A stretch of 20,111 bases of DNA from a virus. The notes beneath the pieces are model-generated. The model did no database searches. It was not told the origin of the DNA and was given only the letters and a program-made list of their open reading frames with translations. Position numbers and translations under genes: made by a program. The stretch lies in the IMG/VR virus record IMGVR_UViG_3300042691_012004, positions 1-20,111 of that record; one strand, written 5' to 3'. This document shows positions 8,001 to 16,900 of this stretch, in pieces; within the stretch, counting starts at the first letter, position 1; each line of letters opens with the position of its first letter.

Positions 8001-9401
8001 ACAACAGTTAATTTATCTGGGTTAAATTCAGTTCAATGTGAAGTACAACCAACACCAGTTGATGCTTCTGGTAATGGTAAGGTTAAAGTATCAATTAATG
8101 GTGGGGTATCCCCATATACAATAGAAATACAAGGTGTAACAAATACAGCATACAATATTGTTTTAAATACAGCACAACAAAACTATTGTTATGGTAATTG
8201 TACAGGACCAACAGACTTACCAAATGTTGTGAACCAATTACCAGCTGGACAATATGTAGTTACAGTTACTGATAGCGGTGTTCAAGCAATTATAAATGGT
8301 GAATCAACAACGATATATACTGAATGTGTAAAATCATTACTAATAAGTCAACCACAGAATATAACATTATCTGTTCAAACTGCTGATGCAAATTGTAATG
8401 GTAATTATGGTGAGGGATTAGTTAATATAATAGGTGGTGTTGCACCATATAATATAGAATGGTTATTGGTTAGTAGCAATAACCCAGATTACCAAAACTT
8501 GGTTAATACTGTTATATCGAATAGTATACAACCCGCTAATTTGGTTGCGGGTAACTATGCAATTACCATAACAGATTTAGCTGGTAATGTGCAAAGCACC
8601 ACAGCCGTTATATACGAACCACCACAAGTTACAGTATTGGTTAATAATATTAATGCACCTGGGTGTTATTTTAGTGAAACAGGTGGAGCGCAAGTAACGA
8701 TAAATGGTCAAAACCCACCATACAATATTGAAGTTATTGGTGACACATCATTAATCATAACCAATGCACCAAACGGTCTAACAAATATAAACACATTACT
8801 TGCCAGCCAAACACCATATGAAATGAAGGTAACTGATGCAAATGGTTGTGAAATAATAGAACAATTTACGGTACCGTATCCACAATATGGTGAATTATAT
8901 GTTACAGCATTTAGTAAATCATATTTTGATGGTGGTGTGGATAAAAGTAGAATCATAGTTAGGTTTAAAGGTGGTAATGGTGGTCCATATCATTTTAGAT
9001 TACCAAATGGTAACTGGATTAGTTTAGGGAACCCATACACAACAACATTACCAGTTATAGATTATAACGATACATTATCTACTGATTATCAATTATATCA
9101 ATCAACTACAAGTGTTGGTGGTGAAGACACATTTGAATTCCAATTCTGGGTTTCTGATACTGGTGTTGCTACATTCTATCCATTTAATTTCGAATATTAT
9201 TTAACTGAAAAGGGTCAACAAGATGTATACGCTATGTATAGGGGTAAATTACAATTACAATCAGATGGTACAATCGGTTTAGGGACATATGATTCACAAC
9301 AAGGTACTCAAGCACCTTATGGTTGTTATACATTTGACAATATTTCTAACACACCAGTATTGGGTCAAGCACCACAGGGTACACAAATAAGTCAACCGTA
9401 A
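5073..9401 (+). CDS. Giant baseplate/tail-tip protein with hydrophobic segment, cysteine clusters and SprB-like Ig repeats
   Basis: This 1442-residue protein is a likely peripheral baseplate component, judged by its position among wedge genes. Residues 50-72 and 145-172 resemble a split carboxypeptidase-regulatory-like Ig fold (GRVTVNNGFGVPNAKVSI, then SGDFMIFGVPTGPHQLHID). Residues 454-496 are a 40-residue, almost uncharged hydrophobic stretch, with another hydrophobic stretch near 548-576 ending in the basic KIKRKKRG. Cysteine clusters lie between and after them (C512, C518, C521, C522, C525, C547, C592, C596, C610, C619). Residues 843-873 contain NSYYFYFGLKPGASALQKL, just before the repeats. 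Residues 880-1268 hold four SprB/PKD-like Ig repeats. The C-terminal 170 residues are unassigned and beta-rich. The ATG overlaps a TAA (TAATG at 5071) just past the preceding gene's TAG. It is much larger than any T4 wedge protein. A receptor- or envelope-binding role is inferred. Confidence 0.7.
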   Translation: MSSIRINTTPGGSDNYLNVKLDQKFDFVEILSLKITQEEVYRKFCSDYGVVVGRVTVNNGFGVPNAKVSIFIPVDDIDKENSEIFGLYPYEQVFDKNEDAYRYNLLPKKNETNNDCFTPIGSFFNKREVQDNDEALEIYCKYYKFTTTTNNSGDFMIFGVPTGPHQLHIDADLSNIGIISQAPYDLIRDGSNEKLFQSVSKFKESENLDTLTQLKTKSPISVNVIPFWGDLEQCEIGITRTDVNLGVNIVPTSIFIGSIFSDNDKGGINKKCVPRGKMGEMDKLITGPGTIEMIRKLPDGSTERYDVEGGQVIDENGAWAYQIPMNLDYITTDEYGNIVPTDDPNRGIPTRARVRFRIGMFDSGGEGRLRARAKFLVPHNPANLTEVDWNFSEKTEDFSFDDMYWNKIYTVANHIPSYSRTSFNPNSYIAIKDIENGQNTPFPFNRVDLTNNPGLFLFAILCQIFQIFIVIVIFVNLLVTFLNGIVQFLNAIGEFFGGDNLIPYVKYITLNCNGDKYCVGCCQSCPGFNVGEPEKIQDATGQKWLNCVTINLALGLNLIKFNFLNDWINGTLYAMLFKIKRKKRGSGKEKFCEWGCSLDNDGDGNNDNPCWSASYFDTCSSAPPQNQTISSSIGNSTISGGIIKKNEEEDEYYYAPIESNGQVKFLATKIINLGSVFDCDWQGLPKFYPYLIDTTYNPPNETPIYYDSTDPDYPSQLEESGYDNVNGPALIAKVACGVGAITSFINVGDDQCNNIRRMCELGMGIDEDRRDVGGGQAPDAKILNDDIENPWIRGLFTYLNYPTSINTIPLVFIDNGLTQYTYTAPYYKEFRGYDHLIADNPTIWQFDNSYYFYFGLKPGASALQKLYTKYLPNCKRVVENDLKIIIDDVINDNISGIGTGSISFHIEGGIGPYTYQWLGPTYGDYQYKCPDPDNYLDSSDCGNPDGGTSDNPFTISDLLGGSYTLIVTDSNGNQTTTTVNLSGLNSVQCEVQPTPVDASGNGKVKVSINGGVSPYTIEIQGVTNTAYNIVLNTAQQNYCYGNCTGPTDLPNVVNQLPAGQYVVTVTDSGVQAIINGESTTIYTECVKSLLISQPQNITLSVQTADANCNGNYGEGLVNIIGGVAPYNIEWLLVSSNNPDYQNLVNTVISNSIQPANLVAGNYAITITDLAGNVQSTTAVIYEPPQVTVLVNNINAPGCYFSETGGAQVTINGQNPPYNIEVIGDTSLIITNAPNGLTNINTLLASQTPYEMKVTDANGCEIIEQFTVPYPQYGELYVTAFSKSYFDGGVDKSRIIVRFKGGNGGPYHFRLPNGNWISLGNPYTTTLPVIDYNDTLSTDYQLYQSTTSVGGEDTFEFQFWVSDTGVATFYPFNFEYYLTEKGQQDVYAMYRGKLQLQSDGTIGLGTYDSQQGTQAPYGCYTFDNISNTPVLGQAPQGTQISQP
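6432..6560 (+). other. Coding segment for a transmembrane-like hydrophobic stretch in the 1442-residue protein
   Basis: Codons for residues 454-496 encode an aliphatic and aromatic run (for example LFLFAILCQIFQIFIVIVIF) with almost no charge until its end. Such a run is unusual for a soluble baseplate subunit. It could be a buried core helix pair, or a segment that inserts into the host membrane. The cysteine-rich segment NCNGDKYC.GCCQSC follows within 20 residues. Confidence 0.7.
7710..8876 (+). repeat. Four SprB-like/PKD-like Ig repeats in the 1442-residue protein
   Basis: Four units of about 85-108 residues (about 880-985, 988-1095, 1096-1182, 1184-1268) share a GG-x-x-PY-x(I/Y)-E/Q strand: EGGIGPYTYQW, NGGVSPYTIEIQ, IGGVAPYNIEW, NGQNPPYNIEV. 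Each ends in an L..G.Y.(V/I)TVTD-like strand: LGGSYTLIVTDSNGN, LPAGQYVVTVTDSG, LVAGNYAITITDLAGN, TPYEMKVTDANGC. This is the signature of the SprB repeat, common in secreted adhesins of Bacteroidota such as gliding adhesins. Confidence 0.8.
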
Positions 9402-9414
9402 ATATTTATAGTAT

Positions 9415-11244
9415 ATGACCATAGGTAGAATAAAATATAAACAGCTCAAATCAGTTAAAAAAGGTGCATCAGATGTTGATAATTACGTAAACATTAACTT
9501 GGAATCTGAAAGTAAGTTATTACCTCCAGATAAAATAAATAAAATTGTAGATTTAGGTGATGTATTTAACAAGGAAAGGGAAGAATCTAAGAAATATAGA
9601 TTTGTTGGTACTATTTTACCAGTTTTTACAAATGTATTATTTAATATAAGTGGGGATAAAGGTCCAGATTCATTTAATATTTTCCAATTTAACAACTGGG
9701 TTGATACAGCAATATTACAACAACCATCAGAACCAGATGCTATAAGTAATGATAAATCATACGGCTGGGAAACCTTTGATGGTTATACATTTAAAACTGA
9801 CCCATTTGACAATAGTTATGTGGGACCAGCAGATTTTACATATAGTGAATCCATTAACAAAAACTTAAAGGAAATAAATGGTTGGTTTGGTTTTTATGAC
9901 CCAGACTTCAGAAAGGTTGGGTTTTGTGATTTTTATGATTTAGAACCTAGAAGGGATAGATTTGACCCATCAACATCATCATCAATTAGAAACTGGGAAT
10001 TCACAATAACATACCCATATGCAATTGATGACCAAAATCATTTAGTTAAAGGTGGTTTATTAATAACAAATGCTGAAACTAGAATTTTGGGTGGGGTACC
10101 AATGGTTGTTTTTGGAACAGCAGCACCACATAATTTACAAATTGGTGACACAGTTAGAATTTCAGACGTATCAAATTTGGTTATGAATGGTGATTTTACT
10201 GTTCAATCTGTTGGGTTAGAAAATGGTGATAGTAAAGATACGTTCTTTGTTGTTGACATAAACCCAACTACTGCAACTTTAGGACCAATATTTAGTGGTG
10301 GTAGAATGAAAAGATTATACTATGGTAATGAAGTTACTTATTATCTTAGAAAATTTAAAAAAATTAAAAAATTTGAAACACAAACACAATTAACACCTAA
10401 TGATTACGAAGTGTATCCATTAGCTTTTAGTTTGAACATTTACAATGATACAAATTATCAAATTGTGATAAAGGATGATATTGATATTTCAGATTTAAAG
10501 GATAATCTGGGTAGACCATTGAGTGAAATGTATTTAACGATGATTAAAACAAAATCTGATAATATGTTTACAAGAGTACAATCTGGTTTTGATTTTGAGA
10601 ATTACTATGGTAATACAATAACTAACACAACAGATGGTAGAGCTGTTTCAAATATTAGAAAGATACATACTTTATCGGCACCATTAGCACCATTTGATAG
10701 TCACACACCTATTGAGGATAATGTATTAATCACAAATAATGATTTTTATGGTGACATATGTGAATATAGTAAATATGAAGTTAAAGAAACTATATTACAA
10801 AAAATAATGCATAGATTTAATACTGTTGATAGGGAAACTACGGTAATAAAACAATTGACTGATGGGGCAATATATGGTCCTAGACCAGAAGGTTATATAT
10901 ATTACCCACATTACCAAGTTAATATTAGACAGTTCTCAAATTATGTGGAACAAGGTGATTCAACAACGGTAGATATACCAGAATACGCCGAGAGTTTAGG
11001 TGATGGTAGATATCTTTGGAGAGATTTATTAACACTTGGTTATAATGACGGACAAGATGAAACATTAGATTACCCATTTTTAAATGGTGCACATTATTTA
11101 TATGATAATTTTTGTGTGTTTAATAGAAGACAAGACCCATTTGGGGTTTTTGGTTTATATTATATTGATGAATATCATAGGGATATTTTCGGAGATGGAT
11201 TAACTGATAAATTTGAAGTAAAAAGAGCTAATGAGAGTTGCTGA
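9415..11244 (+). CDS. Probable baseplate wedge protein in the gp8 position
   Basis: This 609-residue protein has no motif that settles its family. It follows the 1442-residue protein by 13 bases (the leader contains TATTTATAGTATATG) and overlaps the next gene by one base (TGATG). Residues 1-62 are charged and polar. Residues 63-210 contain many aromatic residues (WFGFYDPDF, FCDFYDLEPRRDRF). Residues 211-300 look like a small beta-barrel insertion, with VFGTAAPHNLQIGDTVRIS and MNGDFTV. Residues 301-610 return to a Y/N/D-rich beta pattern, with EVYPLAFSLNIYNDTNYQIV and a C-terminal FGLYYIDEYHRDIFGDGLTDKFEV. The order gp25, gp6, large protein, this protein parallels T4 gp25, 6, 7, 8 only loosely, and it is longer than T4 gp8. 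A structural role is likely; the gp8 label is positional inference. Confidence 0.6.
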   Translation: MTIGRIKYKQLKSVKKGASDVDNYVNINLESESKLLPPDKINKIVDLGDVFNKEREESKKYRFVGTILPVFTNVLFNISGDKGPDSFNIFQFNNWVDTAILQQPSEPDAISNDKSYGWETFDGYTFKTDPFDNSYVGPADFTYSESINKNLKEINGWFGFYDPDFRKVGFCDFYDLEPRRDRFDPSTSSSIRNWEFTITYPYAIDDQNHLVKGGLLITNAETRILGGVPMVVFGTAAPHNLQIGDTVRISDVSNLVMNGDFTVQSVGLENGDSKDTFFVVDINPTTATLGPIFSGGRMKRLYYGNEVTYYLRKFKKIKKFETQTQLTPNDYEVYPLAFSLNIYNDTNYQIVIKDDIDISDLKDNLGRPLSEMYLTMIKTKSDNMFTRVQSGFDFENYYGNTITNTTDGRAVSNIRKIHTLSAPLAPFDSHTPIEDNVLITNNDFYGDICEYSKYEVKETILQKIMHRFNTVDRETTVIKQLTDGAIYGPRPEGYIYYPHYQVNIRQFSNYVEQGDSTTVDIPEYAESLGDGRYLWRDLLTLGYNDGQDETLDYPFLNGAHYLYDNFCVFNRRQDPFGVFGLYYIDEYHRDIFGDGLTDKFEVKRANESC

Positions 11245-12095
11245 TGAGTATTAATAGATATCAAATAAGATTTGACCAGTATGGTGTTGGTGATAGCGGT
11301 AGCATAGAAATACCAATAAACATGAATTATCAATTGGTAGACCAAGATGAATTGGTTAGAACTGATTTTGTCGCTTTAGAGGTTATAAAAAATACCAACC
11401 CAATAATTGATTATGAAAAAACAAGGTTTAAACCAGCAGTTATAAATAACACATTAATATCTGAATCAAATTATGTTAAATACAAATTGAATTTTTTGAA
11501 TTCAAGTGGACAATATAATCCAAATACGTATTATAGTGATTTAGGATTTATTGACCAAGATGTTAGATTTAGAAAAAAGAATTTTATAAATAGTTTTTTA
11601 TTTTTATCTTTTTATGATACAGATGTACCATCCACACAAAGATTAATATCAACAATAACATGTTATCCAAAAATAGATTACAGTAATTATTTGATAACTG
11701 GTCAAATAGTACCAGTTAATACGATATTGAGTGAATTTAATTTGGGGAATGTTATGTTGAATAGGAATTTAAATGGACAGGGTTTTTCAATTTATCACTA
11801 TAAAGATGAGGTAACCTTATCGTTACCAAAAAACTTATATATGAGAGCATCTTTTAATAATGCTAAAGATGGTAAAACGACTTTGTTCATGTCAACCAAC
11901 AATACAACAATAACTATTGATAATTTAATTAGGACAACTGAAGGTACAACAAACACAAATAATGTGTTTACCAAATATATATTAAAAAAGACCTCTATTG
12001 GTTATTATTATGAAATTGATACAACATATTCAAACAACGTTCAAATAAACGGTAATGATTATGTTGTAGACTTATATGAAACAACAGTTGTATAA
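11244..12095 (+). CDS. Uncharacterised virion-type protein A (283 residues)
   Basis: The start is placed at the ATG at 11244, which overlaps the preceding TGA by one base (TGATG, typical translational coupling). A TTG two codons upstream is in frame but less likely. I do not recognise the family. The protein begins MSINRYQIRFDQYGVGDSG, has no signal peptide or membrane segment, and is rich in N, T and Y with alternating beta-type patterns. A possible compact domain spans about residues 35-165. The C-terminus is coupled to the next gene by TAATG (12093-12097). It lies between the gp8-position protein and the gp7-like protein, so a baseplate or fibre-connector role is likely. T4 has gp9, gp10 and gp11 near here, but I see no residue-level support for any of them. 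Confidence 0.6.
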   Translation: MSINRYQIRFDQYGVGDSGSIEIPINMNYQLVDQDELVRTDFVALEVIKNTNPIIDYEKTRFKPAVINNTLISESNYVKYKLNFLNSSGQYNPNTYYSDLGFIDQDVRFRKKNFINSFLFLSFYDTDVPSTQRLISTITCYPKIDYSNYLITGQIVPVNTILSEFNLGNVMLNRNLNGQGFSIYHYKDEVTLSLPKNLYMRASFNNAKDGKTTLFMSTNNTTITIDNLIRTTEGTTNTNNVFTKYILKKTSIGYYYEIDTTYSNNVQINGNDYVVDLYETTVV

Positions 12096-12973
12096 TGGAA
12101 ATTACAAAGGTAAAAATATTACTAGAAGATTACATATCTAGAGAAAAGGGTTATAACTATGGTAAGTTTACAACTGACTATTTAAATGTGAACATATCCA
12201 TAACCCAAGACCTAAAAGATATGGGTATGTTTACTGATTACCCCTTTTTAAAATATAATAAGAATTTACCTCCATTAACATATGCACCAATACCACAAAA
12301 GTTATCTGGTTATGATAATGTTGATTTTAATTTCATAAATAACCCAGGTGCAAACTTTAACCCAACTGGAAATAAACCAGATGTTAGATATCGATATAAA
12401 GACTTAACAGATTATTTACAAATTGGTATAACTGTATCTGGAGCAACTGAAGATAGGTTAGATTCTGTAAGTAGTTATGGGTTTGTTGGTTTAAATAGAT
12501 TTGTCCCTGGATTTAATCTAACTAAAGAAACATATCTAAATTATTTAGGTAATAGTATTGATGGTATAACTAAAATTATAAGTATTAATGATTATTCACC
12601 ATTAATATATACTGAAGGTGCAGATGAAAATGACCCAAATATAGGTACAATATTACAATCAGATGGTATAATATTTAAGACTTATACTGGTGTTACTACT
12701 AATATTGGATTAATACAAGGTAAAAGTAATGGTATTAATAATTTAACTGAAATATTATATCAAGGTCAAGCCTTTAATCAAACGAATAGTACGTTATCAG
12801 CATTGACTATTGAAGAATATTTATTACATATAACAGAGAGACCAAAAGTAGATAGCGACCTATTTATAGATAGGGGTGGAACAACAGTATTACAAAGTCA
12901 TATGCAATTGGCTGAAATTGTAACGCTTGACGACTTAATAAACTATGGAAATGGTTATTACAATATAGTATAA
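12095..12973 (+). CDS. Uncharacterised virion-type protein B (292 residues)
   Basis: The ATG at 12095 overlaps the preceding TAA by one base. The protein is not recognised. It starts MEITKVKILLEDYISREKGYNYG and then has a proline- and asparagine-rich stretch (about residues 60-100). The most distinctive part is the end: ERPKVDSDLFIDRGG (about 248-262), then TTVLQSHMQLAEIVTLDDL, then INYGNGYYNIV. That compact segment looks like a conserved docking motif. No membrane segment or signal peptide is seen. It is tightly coupled to protein A and followed by protein C after 12 bases, so the three are probably made together and may assemble together. A structural tail role is inferred from context. Confidence 0.6.
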   Translation: MEITKVKILLEDYISREKGYNYGKFTTDYLNVNISITQDLKDMGMFTDYPFLKYNKNLPPLTYAPIPQKLSGYDNVDFNFINNPGANFNPTGNKPDVRYRYKDLTDYLQIGITVSGATEDRLDSVSSYGFVGLNRFVPGFNLTKETYLNYLGNSIDGITKIISINDYSPLIYTEGADENDPNIGTILQSDGIIFKTYTGVTTNIGLIQGKSNGINNLTEILYQGQAFNQTNSTLSALTIEEYLLHITERPKVDSDLFIDRGGTTVLQSHMQLAEIVTLDDLINYGNGYYNIV

Positions 12974-12985
12974 TTTAAAAAAAGA

Positions 12986-13897
12986 ATGGCAACGGGAACC
13001 TATGGAATTGTTAGAGCAGCTGATGTTAACCCAACAGATGTTGAAATAACGGTATTCTATTCTAGCAATAGAACAAACACAAATACTAGAGTTTTTAAAC
13101 TTAGTAGTAGTAATTTAATACAAAATCAAAACCCGAATAAAACAGGTCTTGGTTTTGAAATATTTGGTGGATTATACACTTTAAAATTACCATTGGCTGA
13201 TTTTAGCGCCAAAGGTATATATACTATAGTTATTAAACCAGTTGAGATTAGAACTAAAATTGTAGATACTGGTGTGTTATCATCATCACCAGATATTAAA
13301 GGTATTATATTAGATGCTTCTGACCCAAATGTTGCAAATTTTATTGATAAATTTGAAAATAATGAATTGATAGGTTATAGAATTGAATATCTATCACCAA
13401 ACCCAGCTGCAAATGATTTGAAAGTTAGAAACTTTTTTAGAGTTGTTACATCAAACAATAGAACAGAACCTGTTAACCAAAATTTAACAAATACAAATCA
13501 AAAAGCAATTAGATATAGGTTTAATGATAACTCAACACTGGTATTCTGTACGGTGTCACCAAGCTCTGAAACTAACGTTACACCAAATATATTTCCATAT
13601 ATTGGACAACCTAATCAAGATATTATAATAACCAACACATATTTTAATCCAGTTACTATTGAAGTTGAAATAGTTGAACATGATATAGAAACATTAGCTA
13701 TCGGTCTATTCGGAAATCAAACAAAAAGTCTTGATGATGGAATTTATACATTATATAATTTTAATAATGATATTTATAAACAATACAACTTATATGAGGT
13801 TAAAGACAGATTTACTGGTAAACCGTTGTATGAAGTTAAAGAAGAAAGAACAAATATAGATTTTTCTAAAAATTATAGAGACGTAACTAATTTTTAA
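12986..13897 (+). CDS. Uncharacterised virion-type protein C (303 residues)
   Basis: The start is an ATG after AATTTAAAAAAAGA. The purine-rich leader has no strong Shine-Dalgarno. The protein is beta-rich and soluble in appearance: MATGTYGIVRAADVNPTDVEITVFY at the N-terminus, GGLYTLKLPLADFSAKGIYTIVIKP (about residues 60-85), then a middle with RVVTSNNRT and RYRFNDNSTLVF. Near the end, SLDDGIYTLYNFNNDIYKQYNLYEVKD is followed by KPLYEVKEE, a charged aromatic tail that could be an assembly contact. The family is not recognised. It ends seven bases before the gp7-like gene, which suggests coordinated production with it. A baseplate component is the likeliest role. Confidence 0.6.
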   Translation: MATGTYGIVRAADVNPTDVEITVFYSSNRTNTNTRVFKLSSSNLIQNQNPNKTGLGFEIFGGLYTLKLPLADFSAKGIYTIVIKPVEIRTKIVDTGVLSSSPDIKGIILDASDPNVANFIDKFENNELIGYRIEYLSPNPAANDLKVRNFFRVVTSNNRTEPVNQNLTNTNQKAIRYRFNDNSTLVFCTVSPSSETNVTPNIFPYIGQPNQDIIITNTYFNPVTIEVEIVEHDIETLAIGLFGNQTKSLDDGIYTLYNFNNDIYKQYNLYEVKDRFTGKPLYEVKEERTNIDFSKNYRDVTNF

Positions 13898-13904
13898 TTA
13901 AAAA

Positions 13905-16900
13905 ATGGCTGAAAGCAACAATATAATTGTACCTGGGTATGTTCAAAAGGTAGTATATAGTGATGGTATAGAATATAGAAATTTTAGTCCAGACTTAGTT
14001 GGTAATTTACCATTTAATGGTGATAATAGTAATACATCCTTATTCACAAATGGTAATTTTGCTTTAACGGTAAACACCACTGGTAAAAGGGATATTATTT
14101 ATCCATCAAAAGCATTTAGTAAATTCTATACTTTAAATGAATTAACCCCATCAGCCCAAAATACACAACAGCAAGTTAGTTTAGCTCAACTACCATTAGC
14201 TAATTCAAAAATTGTATTAAATTTAGATAATACAATATTAGGTAATTTTGCTTATTTTGGTTCAGCTACTGAATTTGTTAGGGTTACATTGGAAAACATA
14301 ATTTCAAAATGGCCAGCATCACTATATTTTAATTTTTATGATTATCAAACATCAGCACCAACACCAACCATATTAGATTATACATATAGTAGTTATTTAA
14401 ATACAACTACAATAAAATTAAACACGAATACACTATATAATCAATTTGATATTATATACCAACAAACTGGAGAATTATTAACTAATATTGATAATCCATT
14501 AAAAAACTTCACAGTAAATTATAATAAATTCAATTTATTATATGAAGGTAATGAATATGCTTTAATAAATAATATAGCACCAGTAGATGCTAGGAATAGT
14601 TATTTAACCATAACTGTTGTTGGTAATCCATTTAATGGTATGGATATAAGTATTAATAATAATGCATACAAAGTATTACATATTAAACCGAACAATACTG
14701 AGTTTGAAACCTTCTTCCAAAAGTTGGACCCATTTGAAAATAATTTGTTAAATAGATTAACAACACCACAATATACATCAGTTTTTGATTATACTATAAC
14801 AACAGACAATGGTTTAATATTTGAAAGTAGTAAGTCATTAACATGGCCAACTACTGATGGTTATAATATTGATTTTGATACTAATGAATATGTTACATAT
14901 GTTACACAGTTGATTGATATATGTAATGCGAGTGATAGTATAAAATCTGATTTAGTTTTTAGGTTTTTAACTAGTGAATCAATATCTAATTTCGATACGA
15001 TACCTAGATGTGATGGTAGTGAGGAAGAAACTGCTGGTCAAAAAATGACCAAAACTCTTAGGGTATATGGTAGGGAGTTTGATGAGGTTAAGAAATTTAT
15101 CGATGGTATATCACATTCTAACATTGTATCTTACGATAAAAAAAATAACACACCAGACCAAGTGGTTAAATATTTAGCTATGACTCTAGGGTGGCAATTA
15201 ACTAATTCAATTGTTGAAAATGATATATTGGCTGGTTATTTAGATACAGCACAACCATCGTATTCTGGACAAAGTAGAGGGTTAACACCAGTTGAAGCTG
15301 AAATAGAATTATGGAGAAGATTAGTATTAAATTCAGCTTGGTTATTTAAATCAAAAGGTACTAGAAAAGCTGTTGAATTTTTATTTAAATTTATTGGAGC
15401 CCCAGAAGGATTAATAAGTTTAAATGAATACGTATATGTTGCAAAAGAAAAATTAGATATTGATTTCCTTATAGATACATTGATATCATATGATTTAGCA
15501 ACAGATTTGAGTTTTTATCCAGTTGATGAAGACGGATACCCAAAATTCTTTCCAGATACACCATTAATGTATTTCCAAAAAGCTGGTTTATGGTATAAAG
15601 AAACTGGTGGTTTAGATGCTACAGATTTTAACCTTATTGGTAATAACCCACATATTGGACCATATGACGGTGGTACAGCTTATATTAATCAATTAAGGAA
15701 TATCATACCTGACTTTGAACCTAAAAGTGTAACATCAACAACATATAGTTATGTAACTACCGAATTATTTACAAATTATAATAATGGTATAGTAAATAAT
15801 TACACTGGTGATACATATGTTGATATTGAAACTTGGTCTGGTGTATCATTATATGAATGTTTTACATATGATGCGCAAATTATAAATGACCCAAAACCTT
15901 CAGCTGAAAAAACACAATGTGGTTGCGATATACCAGCTGATGATTTATCATTATATATTAATGTTGTTAGGGATGAATATACTTTTAATGAGCAATTGCA
16001 AGATTGTAGTAGTAGGATAAGTGGATATACGTTGGTAGATATAACCAATGATGAATTTACTATCAAACCAGAAGTGTATTTATGGGATTATTTCACATAC
16101 AATCCAGATGGTACAACAAGTAGTATAGTATATACAACACCATTTGTATCTAAAACATGTTGCACAGCATTAGTTAATGGTCAATCATATCTTCATGATG
16201 AATATAGTGTTAATGAAGTAACTGGACAACCAATACTAGTTAATAGTGGTTATATTTGTTGTAACTTAGTAGCAACTGATTCTGGTAAAATTCATGGGAA
16301 TATATTTAAAAATTTTGGATTTAACTCACCACAACCTAGAAATAGAACACCATTTGGTCTTATGGGTGGTAAGCCTCAAAATGAATTACCTGGTGGTAAA
16401 ACAGAATTTATAGAACCAATACCATTTGTAAATTTAAAAAATAAAGGTTGTGGTTGTTATTTAGCGTGTCAATGGAGACTAGCTGGTCCATTACTTGGGC
16501 AAATGTATACATTAGATTCAAATAAATATTTAAAATTTGTAACACCTAAAAATAATTGGGGACAAAATGGTACACCAGAATATAGATTAGTTACTGAAGC
16601 TGATGGTTGCATGTGTCCACCTCAATACACAACACCAACATTAATAACTGACCCATACACTAATAAACAAGGTTTTGGGTGCAAGATAAATAATTCTGGA
16701 TATGAGGTGTTAAATTTAAATCAATCAAACCCATCATATGGTACAACTAATGGACCATTATATCAGTTATTTTATCAAAAATCAATTGGTGAAATAGCTT
16801 GTACTAAAATGGTTGCAGAAACAAATTGCAATATACTATTGGGTAATGCAACACTTAATTTAAGTGGTGATGGTGTTATTACTAATAGTGGACCACTTGT

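Noticed and set aside
9403-9410. TATTTATA before the 609-residue gene as a late promoter
   Set aside because: It matches the T4-type octamer only on the reverse strand, and the 13-base gap suggests read-through from the upstream gene.
11238-11243. TTG start for protein A two codons upstream
   Set aside because: The ATG at 11244 gives the common one-base TGATG coupling seen elsewhere in this operon.
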